DNA of 64,000 bases from Pleodorina starrii. Its lineage: Eukaryota > Chlorophyta > Chlorophyceae > Chlamydomonadales > Volvocaceae. The position numbers and the translations under genes are program-made. A model generated the notes under the pieces. It ran no database searches and had not been told where the DNA came from. It saw nothing but the letters and a program-made list of their open reading frames with translations. The stretch spans positions 496,001-560,000 of the forward strand of contig BRXU01000007.1 in NCBI GenBank assembly GCA_030267565.1, written 5' to 3'. Shown here in pieces: positions 35,467-47,123 of this stretch. Numbering within the stretch: the stretch's first letter is position 1; the number at the start of each line of letters is the position of its first letter.

Positions 35467-38400
35467 GCGGCGGCCTTGCCGGCGTTTAGGTGCAGCGCCG
35501 CCACGGGCCGCGGCGGCGGGCTGTACGGCCGCTGCGTGAAGGAGCCCTTGCGTGAGTCCAGGCCGCCGCCGCCGCCACCGAGGCCGCCGCCGTCCGCCGC
35601 CAGGCCGCCGCCGCGACCCATGGGTCGGCCGGGGCCGGCCTCGGGGTCGAGTCCCTCCTCATCCACCTCCGGGACTCTGCAGCGCAGCAATTGCAATCGC
35701 CGGAGAGGACAGGGGAGGGAAGGGAAGGAACTCGTTTGTCACTCAACAAACACTTGTCGTACAACGCCGGATTAAGCAACGCCGGGGGAATGACTAACAA
35801 TCCTGTCAGGTGGTGTAAGGCTCTATTATTTCTGGGTTCGAGCGTCCGCGCTCGCCTCGCAAACACCGAGGCTTCCTCTCCTTTCAACCCCAGCATTTTC
35901 CCTTCCCTTCCCTTCCCATCCCGCCACCCCCCCCCCGACCCGACCCCCCCCCCCCCGCTTCGGAACCGCCATCCAGACCACACCGCGCCAAAAGAGCGCC
36001 GCTCCGGAACCACCGCCCAGTTATCACTTCTCCAAAACCACCGCTCCGAAACCACACCCCACCCAGCCAGCGCCCACCGCTCCGAAACCACAAACCCCAC
36101 CCCGCACCCCCCCGCAAGCACTCACCCCTCCAGGTCCTCCCTCGCCTTGTTGCTGCGGCCGGGCAGCATCTGAAAGGCCTTCTTGCCGCCCCCCAGACCA
36201 CCGCCGCCCCCCAGACCACCGCCGCCCCCCAGACCACCGCCGCCCCCCAGACCACCGCCGCCCCCCAGACCACCGCCGCCCCCCAGACCACCGCCGCCCC
36301 CCAGACCACCGCCGCCTCCTCCTCCCAGCTCAGTGCCACTGCCCCCCGAGGGGCCCGGAGACAGAGTCCCCAGAAGGCCGTCGCTCTGCGTTCGATCCGG
36401 AGCCACCTGAGAGGGAGGGGGGGGTAATTAGAACGGCCCGGGACGAGGGAACGCAACGGGAGGGGAGAGAGGGGGAGAGGGAGGGTGAGAGAGGTGGGAG
36501 GGATTTATTTAGAGGGACCCGCTACCACACGCCCTACCCGGAAAACCCAGGAGCCCGGACTCAGCGGCACGGCCCCAGGACCCTCCACACACAAACCACA
36601 AACCACAAACAACAGAACTTGCACACACACATAAATACCCAGCAATACACACACCTCACATTCTACACCCCCGCACCCCCCCAACCCGCCGCGTATCGTA
36701 TCGGCTTTACTACCCCCCACCCGCACCGCACCCCGCCCACTTCCACCCGCACCCCCCCTCGCCCACCTCCGACCCCACCTCCAAACCCCAAACCCCCCAA
36801 CCTCCGACACACAATATCCTCCCCCCCCATCCCATCTCCCAACCCCCCCAACCTCCCCCCCGCCCCCTCTCCCACCCCACACACATACGCATACACAATA
36901 CACACACATACACAATACACATACCCCCCCTTACCTGCGCCCTGTTTCCCATGAAGTTCTTCGCCAGGTTGGTCAGAGACTGAGTGATGCGCCAATTGCG
37001 GCCGCCACCCGCCCCGCCCGCGCCCCCCAGCCCGCCGCCCACCCCGCTGGCCCCCCGCTCCCCCGGCCCCCCGCCCCCCCCCGTGTCGTTCTCCGCCGCC
37101 AGCAGATCATCCAGACTGTTGCGGCGGCGGAGCCAGCTCATTGGATTGTACCACCTGCACACACGGGTGCGTGTGTGTGGGGGGGGGGGGCGGGCGTTGG
37201 GTTGTGTTGGGGTGCGTGTATGTGTATGTGTGGGTGGGTGGGTTGGGTTGGGGTGCGTGGATGAGAGTGGGTGTGAGGGTGTGGGGGTATGTGGGGTGGG
37301 TGCAAGGGTGTGTGTGTGTGTTTGGGGAAAGAACTGAGTCAGTGAGTGGGTGTGGCTGCAGGCGCGTGGGTGTGAATCCCACAAGCCCCACCTCCCACCT
37401 CCCTCCCCACCGCCTTTCCCCACCCCCTCCGCCCCCTCCTCACCTGCGTCCGTCGTCCTCCTCCTCCTCCTCCTCGTCCAGTCCATCCCCCGCCTGCCCC
37501 CCCACCCGGTAGTACGAAAAGTCAATGTTGGGGATGGGGTCCTCGAACTCCTCGGGGGGCTCCCAGTCCAGATTGGATCGGATCCAGGGATGGGCCAAAA
37601 GCTGCCGGGCGGTGGGGCGCTTGGCGGGGTCCTTGGTAAGACACTGGCGGGCGGGGGTGGGTGGGTGGGGGTGGGTGGGTGGGTGTGTATTGGGGGGGGT
37701 AGGGGGGAAGGAGGGGTGTGGGGAGGGGAGGGAGGAATGGCGGGTTGTGGGAAAGGAAAACCCCTCCCTGCCGAGAACAAAAAACATACTCACCACTCTC
37801 ACGCGCACACACTCTCTCTCACACACAGCCTCACAGTCTCACACACTTTCCATACACCCACAACCACACACTCTCCCTCTCTCGCACAACCCCCCCTCAC
37901 ACACACACAGGGCGTGTACTGTGTATCGCTGGGTGTGTGGGTGGGTGTGCGAGAGAGGGACCCCCCCACCCCCACCCACCCACCCCTCCACCCACCCACC
38001 CACCCCCATCCACCCACCCCTCCACCCACCCACCCACCCCCATCCACCCACCCCTCCACCCACCCACCCACCCCCATCCACCCACCCCTCCACCCACCCA
38101 CCCACCCCCATCCACCCACCCCTCCACCCACCCCCCCCCCCCCACCCACCCCCCCCCCCACCCCCCCACCTACCCCCCACCCACCCCCATCCACCCCCCC
38201 CCACCCACCCCCCCACCCACCCCCCCCACCTGGTCAATAAAGTCCACCGCATCGTCGCTCATAAAGTCGGGGTACTCAGCCTCCCTCAGCAGAATGCCCT
38301 CCACCGTCGTATTGGGGTCATCCGTGTTGAAGGGCGGGGTGCCCACCAACACGTCGTACGCCATGATGCCCACCCCCCAAATGTCGACCTTGTAATCGTA

Positions 38401-41387
38401 GTGGGTCACCTCCTGCTGCTTGGCGTTGGGGCCGTTGAGCACAAACACCTCAGGGGCCACGTAGTCCAGAGTGCCCACCATATCCTTGGGGTAGCTGCAG
38501 GGAGGGGGGAGGGAGGGAGGGAGGGAGGGAGGGCGGGGGGAGGGAGGGAGGGGGGAGGGAGGGAGGGAGGGAGGGGGGAGGGAGGGAGGGAGGGAGGGAG
38601 GGAGGGAGGGAGGGAGGAGGGAATAAAAACGATACCGCAGCGGAGGGACGTAGGCGACCGAGGGGGGAGGGGAAGGGCGGGGAGGGGAGCAGGGGGGGAT
38701 GTAGCCACGGGAGGATGGGCCGGGCGGGAGCCCGAGAACGGTTCTACACGTAATGCGCAACGAAGGGAAGTCTTTCTGGAGGGGTGAGAACACCCTTCTC
38801 CCCTCCCTCCCCCTAGTACAGCAAGGCGCTCCATCCCCGGCACACCCAGAGCTCAAATCCCTCCTCCCTTTCCCTTCCTCCCTCATTACGGTACCCGCCT
38901 ACGCACATACACATACACACACACACACGCACACCCCCTCCATCCCCACCCACCCCCACACACCCCATCCCGCCCACCTGTATCTGTTGACATCCCAGGA
39001 CAGGAAGAAGCCCGACAGCTTGGCCACCTTCTCACTGTTGAATAACACGTGCTCGGGCTGGGGGGAGAGAGGGTGGGAGAGGGAGGGAGGGAGGGGAGGA
39101 GGGAGGGAGAGTGGGAGGGAGGGGAGGAACGGGGCGTGTGTGCCTACTTCTGTTTTTTCTGTTGGTTCCCCTTGTTGGGGTCCGGGTACCCGACCGCTCG
39201 CACGCTCCCTACCGCAACATTCCCAATCTCAGAAGCCGCCACACCTCCCCAACCCTCCACCCCAACCGCCCAACCGCCCAACCCCCAACCGCCAACCCAC
39301 CTTGATGTCCCGGTGTATGACCCCCTCCGCATGCAGGTACGCCAACGTTTGAAGGATGGGCAGCAACACCTGAGAGGCGAGGGGCGGGGGGGGAGGGGGG
39401 CGGGGTGCCGGGGTTTCGTGGTTTCGGGGTTGCGGGGCACGGTGCCCGGGGTCGGGGAGGGAAGGGAAGAGAGGTTTACAGTGCAGTGGGCCGGTGGGGG
39501 AAGACTGGGGGCAGCAGGGAACAGAGGGTCGATGCGCGCTTCACGTCACTCCCTTCCCCCTTCCTGGTGTACGACATCGCCCGCGTGCAAAACCCAATAC
39601 CAACAGCAACACCCTCGCGAGGTGGGGAGAGGTGGAACCCTCCAGGACCGCCCCCAGGCTCCGGCCCCCCCTTGTGTTCCGCCCGCCCTCCCTCCCCCCG
39701 AGGTTCCGCCCTCCCACCTGCGACACCAGCCACCCCTCCTCCCGGATGGGCCCCGTCTGCTGTACAATGCGGTACAGATCCCCCGCTGCGCAGTTCTCCA
39801 GAACCAGCCACCACCAGCCCTGGAGGGAGGGAGAGGGGATGGAGGGCGGGGGCCGGACGGCGGCGGGCGGAGTGCAGTGGAGCCGACAGGTGTGTGTATG
39901 TGGAGGGGGGGAGGTGTCTTCGTATAGGGGGGGGGGGGAGAGAAGCGAGGGGGAGGGGAGTGCAGTAGAAGGGGGGGAGATGTCGGGAGGATGTCGGTCC
40001 CGGAGAAGCTCGCCCGTTTTCCGAGTGACTCAGGGTTACTACCCGGTACTCGCACCCCTCCCCCCCCCCCACACACACCCTCCCCTCCCACCTGGTCCTC
40101 GAACGAGTCGAAGCACTTGAGTATGAATGGGCACTGCGCCCTCTGCAGCAGTGACACCTCGCTGTACACCCGCTGCCGGGTCTGAAGCGTCAGACTCTCC
40201 CGGCTGTAGCCCTTGAGCACCACCACACCGCCAGAGTACATGCAGCGGGCCCGGTACACGATGAAGCTGGGGGGGGAGGGGGGGAGGGGGCGGAGAAGGA
40301 GGGGGTTATCCACGCATACGCCGGAGCCCGCGGGGGCGGGCGGAGGAAGCGGATGTGGGCTGGTCCCGCTTTAGCGCGTGTGAAAAGGGCGCGCGAGCGA
40401 GGGGAAAAGGGGAACAGGGGGGAGGGGAAGAGGGCAAGGGGGAGGGGGAGATGTGCGGCGCGAGATCAAGGGGACGGGGGAATGAGGGAAGGGTGAGGTG
40501 GGGTTGAAGTGACGAGAGGAGACCGAACCCGGGCGGGAGGACGGAGGTGATGGATGGGGTGGAGGGTGCGGGGTGCGGGAGGTGGGTGTGGGCGGGAAGA
40601 GAGGTTTCTTCCCCGGGGTCCTCGTAGAGGGGGACGCTGCTTGCCGGCGGGTGCAACGCGGCCGGGGCCGGGGACGCGGCCGCGGCCGCCACGACGCGGT
40701 GGGGAGCGGCGCGTCCCCAGGGAGTTTGAGACTGAGACGGCCTGGTTGAATGGGATGCGGAGCCGCGGCTCAGGCGATGTGGGTCAGGCACGGAGGTTAC
40801 CGCGCTCGGATCCAAGGAAACTGGCGAGAGGGCTTGTGCCGGGCGGTCCGTTCTTCAGTTCGATGCGCGCATGGCATGGGCTCCAGTCAGGGAAGCAGCC
40901 CAGCCCGCAGCGAGCACGAGTAATAAATAAAACATGTATTTACAAAGTGGTTGAGCATCACTGTTGCCTCAGCCCCACTTGCGGGAATACGCACGGCTGG
41001 AGAAAAGGCCGTGCCATGCGGTGGACAGGCAGCGAAACCCGCCGGACGCCCCACGTTTCAGCCGAGAGGCTCACCCTTGCTCCTTGTGTAGGAGGACCTT
41101 GTTTTTAAAGTCGTCCAGCTTTTCATAGAAGCGTCTTTTAAGCTCATACTTGTTGAGCTTGCCGAAGAAGGAACGCTGGCTGAAACTGCTCGCAAAGCTG
41201 TTTATGCTCCGCGTCTCACTGTATACAAGACATGAGGGCTGCGTTACTGATGAAAGCGGACTGTGTGCGCCAGGATTTATTACCGTGGGCGGACATTAAC
41301 CCGAAGGCACACCCGAAAGAGCAGCACCTCGACGACCGAAACACCCGTCCGAAAATGTTACCTGTCTCCCACGCTGCTTGCCGGCAT
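33884..41387 (-). CDS. Aurora-like Ser/Thr protein kinase family, probable pseudokinase
   Basis: Exons in order of translation are 41362-41387, 41075-41218, 40092-40266, 39718-39819, 39301-39369, 38978-39057, 38230-38494, 37444-37643, 36935-37154, 36126-36406, 34656-35676 and 33884-34255. All 11 junctions agree in phase and give 984 aa. The kinase domain spans residues about 50-310. The glycine loop is degenerate (KEQGFIVYRAR). The ATP-site Lys is K75 in VVVLKGY and HRDIK is at 168-172. The catalytic-loop Asn is replaced by His (KPEHVLF, H175), and the DFG motif reads LSGF with Ser187 for Asp. VGTLDYVAPEV and DIWGVGIMAYDVLVGTPPF are conserved and typical of Aurora-like kinases. The last 600 residues are low complexity, with seven copies of GGGGGL and long Gly/Ala/Pro tracts. 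Activity is doubtful; a scaffold role is possible. The gene diverges from the WD40 gene. Confidence 0.85.
36186..36320 (-). repeat. 18-bp coding minisatellite (GGGGGL)7 in the kinase gene
   Basis: Seven nearly identical 18-bp units lie within exon 36126-36406. Read on the minus strand they encode repeats of five Gly and one Leu. The unit length preserves the frame. Confidence 0.9.
37966..38228. repeat. 34-bp C-rich satellite in kinase intron
   Basis: At least four units with a 34-bp period (CAT landmarks at 38007, 38041, 38075 and 38109), made of CCAC and CCCC words, fill the 3' splice side of intron 37644-38229 on the plus strand, which is the non-transcribed sense of this minus gene. Confidence 0.85.
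38501..38617. repeat. (GGGA)n tract in kinase intron
   Basis: A long run of GGGAGGGA units lies in the intron 38495-38977, directly next to the acceptor of exon 38230-38494. On the gene strand it is a long pyrimidine tract. Confidence 0.85.
38619..38650 (-). repeat. Dispersed intronic repeat R1, kinase intron copy
   Basis: On the minus strand it reads CTCCGCTGCGGTATC followed by a T-run. It is in sense orientation in intron 38495-38977, about 125 nt upstream of the acceptor. It shares its core with copies at 44891, 46039, 46817, 50441, 54958 and 58510. Confidence 0.75.
40309..40332 (-). repeat. Dispersed intronic repeat R2, kinase intron copy
   Basis: On the minus strand it reads GCTCCGGCGTATGCGTGGAT and then AACCCCC. 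It is in sense orientation in intron 40267-41074, about 43 nt upstream of the acceptor of exon 40092-40266. Confidence 0.75.
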
Positions 41388-41913
41388 TCGTCCTGGCTAG
41401 GACTTCGTCACGCCGCTGTCCTTCCACAGCTCCAACCGGCGTGACTCCAAAGCAGCGTTTCGGCCTAATAATAGTTTTCGCCGAATAAGTTATAGACCCT
41501 CTTTCATCAAAAAGCTAGGCTCGCTGTGATTAGGGGCCGCACCGGGTGTGAAACTTGCAAAGAGCAAAGCGCCTTAACCTGTGCGAGCCCTCAATCACTA
41601 GTTTCGCGTCGCATGGTGCTATGCGTGCGCACTAGCCCGATCTACCCGGAAGCAGCAGCGGATGGTGGTTTTTCCTTGGCGTCGTAGAGCCGTACGTTTC
41701 GTTCTAACTGAAGTACTGAACCCTAGGGCCCGCCCCTGAAAAACCATCAGTGCGAAATTTTAACCTGCGCATCTGAATTTATCGCGAAAGGCCTCCACCA
41801 ATGTCTTCCTTGTAAGGCGATGCGTGGAGCGTACTCGAGACCGTGACGGCAGGCAATAAGCTGCTCGCGCCGAAAAGCGCAACTAATTAGAAGTGTTTTG
41901 AAGGTGACAGAAA
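41388..41913. promoter_or_regulatory. Divergent promoter region, kinase and WD40 genes
   Basis: 526 nt separate the two divergent start codons. The stretch is less GC-rich than its surroundings and includes short AT-rich words. No specific element could be assigned. Confidence 0.4.
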
Positions 41914-44900
41914 ATGGGCGTGGTTGTGATTCCTCCCAACCCGACCGGTCCCGGCTCTTGCCGGGTACACCTGGAACTCGACAAAGATGAGGCGCGGGCT
42001 ACGATCGATCGCCTCAAGCTCATGATCGAACGTTTGCGGGCCCAAGGGGTAGCGCAGGCGTCACAAAAGCTAGCGGCTGTGCAGATCGCGACGGCTCCAT
42101 CGCCCGCGCCTGGTAAGGGCTTCCGCAGGGGTACATAATTGTAAACCATATAACTTTGTACGATCGAGACACTTTGAATGGACGGTATGCGCTGCTCAAG
42201 CAGCGAGGAACCTCTCAGCGCAAGCACTGAGCCTCGCTTTGCCTTGACGCTTGCACAAATGTTTATTTGTTTCCTGCATCATGCCGATGCACTTCTGGTA
42301 TTGATCCATTTTTGGTGGCAGGCATGCCGGCCCCCGAAGCTCCCTAGGTGCGTTCAAAATCAGCTCAACGACCAACAAGTCACCCCTCGACCGCCCCGCT
42401 TACAATCCCCCGACCCGTCCCCACTCCTCGCAGCCCCGGCTGCGCCCCCGCCCGCTCCGGAACCGACCACGCAGCCGCCGCCAGCCCCCGCCCCCGCCCC
42501 CGCCCCGGCTCCAGCCCCGGCGGCCGCAGCGCCGCCGCCGGCCGCTCCTCCCCAGCCAGCCCCGGCACCGCCGCCGCCGCAATCGATCCCGGCGGCCCTG
42601 CGCCCCGCGCCGGCGATGCCAATGCCGTACCAGTACGGCGCGGTTCAAGCGCAGCAGCAGCCGCAGCCGCAGCTGTATCATCAACAACTGCATCAACCGC
42701 AGCAGCAGCAACAGCAGCTGCAGTTTCCGCCGTACATGGCCCCGCCGCCGCCGCCGCCGCAGCAGCAGCTGCAGCCGCAGCCGCCGCCGTTCATGCCGTC
42801 AGGCGCCGCCACCGCGGCCGCCGCCGCCGCCGCGGCGGCAGCAGCCGCGGCGCGCACGCCAACTCCGACGTTTCCCCCGCCGGCGCCGGCGCACGCGCAC
42901 CCCGGCTACCCGGGCTACCCGGGCTATCCACCGCAGATGGTGGCGCCGGCGCCAGCGCCCCTGGCTTCTGCGCCAGCAGGTACGACGAGCGTACAACGAG
43001 CGTACGATACATACTCTGGGTGAGGGAAGGAAATAGAAATAGAACAGGAAGGGTTTGGTAAGGTGGTGCGCTGTCGTACTATGTATACGGCAGCCTCTCT
43101 GCGGAGACGCCGAAATACGGTACGGTTCTGCAGAGCTTGCAGCACGGTACGGTACGGCACGGTAACCCACCACGTGCATCCCGTAAGCATATTCCCTAAC
43201 GTCCTATCCACGTGGCATCCTCGACTGTTGGGAGGGGGCCGTACCCCACCCCGTATATTTCCATTCGCGTCCGTACACGGTGCCGTTACCCCATCCATCC
43301 CACCCGCCCACCCACCCCCACCCCTGCGCCCCCCACCCGGCTCACGCCGTCTCCTTCTCCGCTGCGATTTTCCCTTTATATCCCCACCCGGCATCTCCCC
43401 GCTCCACTCCTCCTGCCCCGCCTCTCTTCCCGATACTCGCTGCCCCGACCTCCACCGCCACTCCCTCCCCCGCTGCGAAGCTCCCGCGCCCGCGCCCGTG
43501 CTGCGGCCCGCGGCGGCGCCCTTCGTCCCGCCGGCCTTCGCGCCCGCCGCGCCGCGCCCGCCGGCCGTGGCGGCGCCGCCAGCGCCGGCGCCGCTCCCCA
43601 TGAGATCGGCGATGCCGAGCGCGGCGCCATCTGGGGCGGCGGCCGCCGCCGCCGCCGCCGCGGCGGCGAGGGCGGCGGCAGCTGCGGCCGCCGTGCGACC
43701 CGCGGCGGCGGCGGCGCCGGCGGCGGCTCCATTGGCAAACAGGTAGGGACCGAGCGACCGACCGATCTGTCGACCGACCCACATCGCACGACTCGTCGCC
43801 TCACTGGTGGGGTCGCGTCGTCGCCGCCGCCGCATTCGCATTCGCATCATCATTCTGTCGGCGCACCGCCACTCGCTTGCCGTTCGCCGTCGTCGCCCTC
43901 GTCGTCATCCTCTTGTTGTAATGCTGCAGTGCCCCATCATATCCCTCTGCCGCCGCCGCCTCGCGAACCCTCTGTGTTCACAGGGCGCCGCCGCCGCCGG
44001 TGCCCACGCGGCCCGCCGCTGCGCCGCCCTCCGCCGGGCCCCGCCCCTCCGCCGCCTCCTCCGCACATCGCGGCCTGGTGTGGGGCAGCTGCCTGGTCAC
44101 TGACGTTATGGACCACAACCGGGATACCGTGCTGGTGAGTGGGGGGGGGTGGCTGTGGAGGTGTGGGTGGGTGGGTGTGTATCGAGGGGGAAGGTGATGA
44201 GTGTCGTACATACAGCGGCTGCGGCTCCGAAACCGGCTTCCGATGCTGGCTCTGAACGGGCCAACGGGTGGATTCAGTCCAAGGACTGCCACGGGGCAGC
44301 ATCATGAATTGACCGTTACCGGCCGTTACGAATTGACCGTTACCGTTACGGCCCTGTTGCATCCCTCTGTAGTAACCCCCGTGCCGCTCGCTGCCCGTAC
44401 CGCTTTCTGTTGTACCGCTTTCTGCTGTACCGCTTGCGGTTGTACCGCTGTTCGTACCGCTGTTTGTACCCGCAGGCTCTGCAGTACTGCAGCTCGCTGG
44501 AGGGCCTGCCGGGCGGTGACGGTCACGGCGGCTGGCTGGTGTCGTCCTCGCGACGGCTGCTCAACCTGTGGGAGTGCAGCGCGGGGGGCGGCCGGGGCAC
44601 TCCCTCGCTCATGGTGCGTTGGTGCACACAGCCAGCCGCTCTGCACGGAGGGGGGCGGAGGGGGAGAGCGGAGAGGGGCGGGGCGGTGTAGAGGGGCGCC
44701 AGGGTTCCGGATGTCGGTGGGAAGATGGGGCGGGGCGAGAACCGAGGTATTGCACCCCCTGTACAGTCTACCCTCGCATCCCCCCTTCCCCACCCCCTTA
44801 CCTTTCCCTCCTTACCGTTCTCCCCCCTTACCTCGGGGCTTCCGCAGGGCTTCTTGTTTCATTCCTGCACTCTTCAAACCCCCCCACCCGCCGTCTCCGT

Positions 44901-47123
44901 CCCTTCGCTGCGGTATCTTCTTTTTACCCCCCACCCCCCACCCCTCCGCCCCACCCCCTCCACAGCTGCTCCACTCCACTGAGACCGACTACGTGTCCAC
45001 CCACCTCGCCGCCGAGCCCTCCACCCGCCTGCTCTTCGCCGCCTCCGCCGACCACAAGACCGGCGCCGAGTCGGTCACCGTCCACAGCCTGGACCCCGAG
45101 GTGGGGATGCTGTCGCTGAGGTACCGCCTGGCAGTCACCAACCCCAACAGCGGGCTGCAGCAGCAGCAGCAGCGTCCGCCGCCGCCCGGTGCGCCGCCGC
45201 CGCCGCGTATGTTGTCCAAGGTGGGTATACACCGTGCTGCTGCTGCTGCTGCCGAATACGCGTGTGTGTTGCCTTTTTGAGGGGGTGTTGGCGGGGGTGG
45301 TGGGTTGTGGGGGTGGGTGGTGGGGGTGGGGGTGGCGAGGGTCCGTTGCTTTGCCGTGGGTGTACCTGCGTGTGTGTGTGTGTGTGTTGTGCGTGTGGCC
45401 TGAGGTCCCGGAGAAAGCCAGGAGGAGGAGGAGGAAGAGGAGGCAGGCGAGCCCGGCCCAACCCCCACACGCCCTCCCCCCTCCTCCCCCCTCTTCCCCC
45501 TGCCCCCTCTCCCCCCACCAACCCACACACCTCCCAACCTCCCCCCCCCCCAGGTCGCCTCCCTCAACGCCTTTGGCGGCGGTCTGTCGGGCACCTGCGC
45601 CGCCGCCTATCAGGGCAGTGTCCTCGTCTTCGAAGCGTCCGGACAGTTCGCGCCGCCCGCAGCCGGCGGCGGGGGCGGGTTGGTGCCCCCCCGGGGCTCC
45701 TGGAAGGCGCACGAGGCGGCGGGGGCGACCATCACGGCGTTGAGTGTCAGTTCGATGGGCGGAGCGCGGGTGATCACGGGAGCGCGAGACGGCACCGTCG
45801 GAATGTGAGTGGTGGTGGGAGGGGGGGAGGAGGCCGAGGGCTGGGGTGGCGGGAGTGAGCGAGGGCGGGAATGAGCAGAGGGGCGAGGGCGGGTGCGTCG
45901 CCACCACTTCTTGCTTTCCTAAACTACCCTCCCCGCCCCCTCCCCGCGTGCCTTCACCTCCCTCCACCCCAACCCCTGTCCCCGCCTCCCTCCACCCCAA
46001 CCCCGCCTTCCCCACCTCCCTCCCCTCCCTTCCCTCCTCCTCCGCTGCGGTACTTTCTTTGCCCCCCCCCCCTCCACCCCAGTTGGGACATGCGTGTGCG
46101 CCCCCCGGGCAGCTCCTGGCGCGCCAAGACCCACTCCCAATCGGTGACGGGGCTGCAGCTCACCAACGAAACGACGCTCGTCACCGGATCACTGGACGGA
46201 AAGGTGCGTGTATGTGCGTGTGGGTGTATGTGCGTGTTGGTGTATGTGGGTGTATGTGCGTGTGTGTATGTGCGTGTGTGTGTGCGCGTGTGTATGTGTA
46301 TGTGCGCGTGTGGGTGGCGGCGGAGGACTACCCCAACCTCACAACCTCAACCTCAACTGCAACCTCAAAACCCCTTCATTACCTCCCCCCGCCTCTCCCC
46401 AACCTCCCCCCCACCTGTGCCTCATTGTTCTATAAAGGAGCATATCACTCCCTGTCCCCCCCCAACCTGCTGCTGCTGCTGCTGCCCCCAGGTTCACATT
46501 TGGGACCTCCGAGCCACCGGCGGCCCCCGCACCAGCGCCAACCCGGACGGCTCGGCGGTACTGGGCATCAAGACCAGTCCCGCGGGAGACTGCGTCGCGG
46601 GTGAGGGGCGGGGCGGGGGGAAAGAGGGGGGGAGAGGGGGTGACGGAGGGGTTAAGGGGAGGAGGGGGAAGAGGGGGGTGAGCAGCAGCAGCAGCAGCAG
46701 CGGTCAGGTCGCCGCGGGGACGCACGCGCGGGAGTGGGGAGGCACACGGGAAGGGCGGGCGCCAGGTGCCGGAGGGTCTAGCAGGTGACCGCATGCGTGT
46801 GTTTGTGTGCGTGTGTTGCTGCGGTATCTTCTTTCTTACCCCCCTCCCCCCCTCTCTCCCCCCCCGGCGACTCATTGTTATATAAAGGAGCATATCACTC
46901 CCTGACCCCTCCCCCCCGGCGGCGGCTGCGCCCCTCCGCAGTCCACACGCAGCGCGGTCTGCTGACGGTCGACCTGTTGGACCGTTCCGCCGGCGTCAGC
47001 GCCCTCACCACCGCCCCCCTGGCTCGACCCTACGCCGACATTTGCTGGAACACCAGAACGGGGGAGATCTACGCAGCGACCGCCACTGGATCCATCACGG
47101 TGTACCGCCAGTCGTACCAGTGA
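41914..47123 (+). CDS. WD40-type beta-propeller protein with Pro/Gln/Ala-rich N-terminus
   Basis: Exons are 41914-42112, 42434-42979, 43481-43742, 43984-44134, 44476-44613, 44966-45217, 45554-45804, 46083-46203, 46492-46600 and 46942-47123. All nine junctions agree in phase and give 736 aa. Residues 1-60 include a short predicted coiled coil (KDEARATIDRLKLMIERLRA). Residues about 66-360 are Pro/Ala/Gln-rich with poly-Ala and poly-Gln runs and a GYPGYPGYPPQ repeat. The C-terminal half has WD-like blades: LVWGSCLVTDVMDHNRDTVL, GGWLVSSSRRLLNLWEC, RVITGARDGTVGIWDMR, TLVTGSLDGKVHIWDLRA and GEIYAATATGSITVY. Such proteins scaffold complexes. No specific orthologue was recognised, so the role is unknown. 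The R1 and R3 intronic repeats are concentrated in this gene. Confidence 0.8.
43345..43384 (+). repeat. Dispersed intronic repeat R1, degenerate copy
   Basis: The sequence contains GCCGTCTCCTTCTCCGCTGC but loses the GGTATC part of the core. It is in sense orientation in intron 42980-43480 of the WD40 gene. Confidence 0.5.
44891..44935 (+). repeat. Dispersed intronic repeat R1, WD40 intron 5 copy
   Basis: It carries the core CGCTGCGGTATCTTCTTTTT followed by ACCCCCC, preceded by CCGTCTCCGT. It is in sense orientation in intron 44614-44965, ending about 30 nt before the acceptor. Confidence 0.85.
46039..46070 (+). repeat. Dispersed intronic repeat R1, WD40 intron 7 copy
   Basis: The sequence CCTCCGCTGCGGTACTTTCT is followed by a C-run. 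It is in sense orientation in intron 45805-46082, ending about 12 nt before the acceptor. Confidence 0.8.
46421..46463 (+). repeat. Dispersed intronic repeat R3, WD40 intron 8 copy
   Basis: The core is TATAAAGGAGCATATCACTC, preceded by CTCATTGTTC. It is in sense orientation in intron 46204-46491, ending about 28 nt before the acceptor. Other copies are at 46871 and 62763. Confidence 0.9.
46817..46846 (+). repeat. Dispersed intronic repeat R1, WD40 intron 9 copy
   Basis: The sequence TGCTGCGGTATCTTCTTTCT followed by a C-run lies in sense orientation in intron 46601-46941, immediately upstream of an R3 copy in the same intron. Confidence 0.8.
46871..46910 (+). repeat. Dispersed intronic repeat R3, WD40 intron 9 copy
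   Basis: It has the same core as the copy at 46421, with CTCATTGTTA in front. It is in sense orientation, ending about 31 nt before the acceptor at 46942. Confidence 0.9.

Noticed and set aside
34438..35775. 445-residue plus-strand open frame
   Set aside because: It is the antisense shadow of the Gly/Ala/Pro-rich kinase exon 34656-35676. GC-rich low complexity opens all frames, and the minus reading is supported by splice phases on both sides.
37966..38228. Regularly spaced repeats resembling a CRISPR array
   Set aside because: The 34-bp units are contiguous with no unique spacers, inside an intron of a eukaryotic gene. It is a satellite.
40306..40815. 169-residue minus-strand frame starting MDPSAVTSVPDPH, considered as kinase N-terminus
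   Set aside because: It has no donor in the needed phase and no glycine-loop sequence. The exons 41362-41387 and 41075-41218 fit phase and content, so this frame is intronic.
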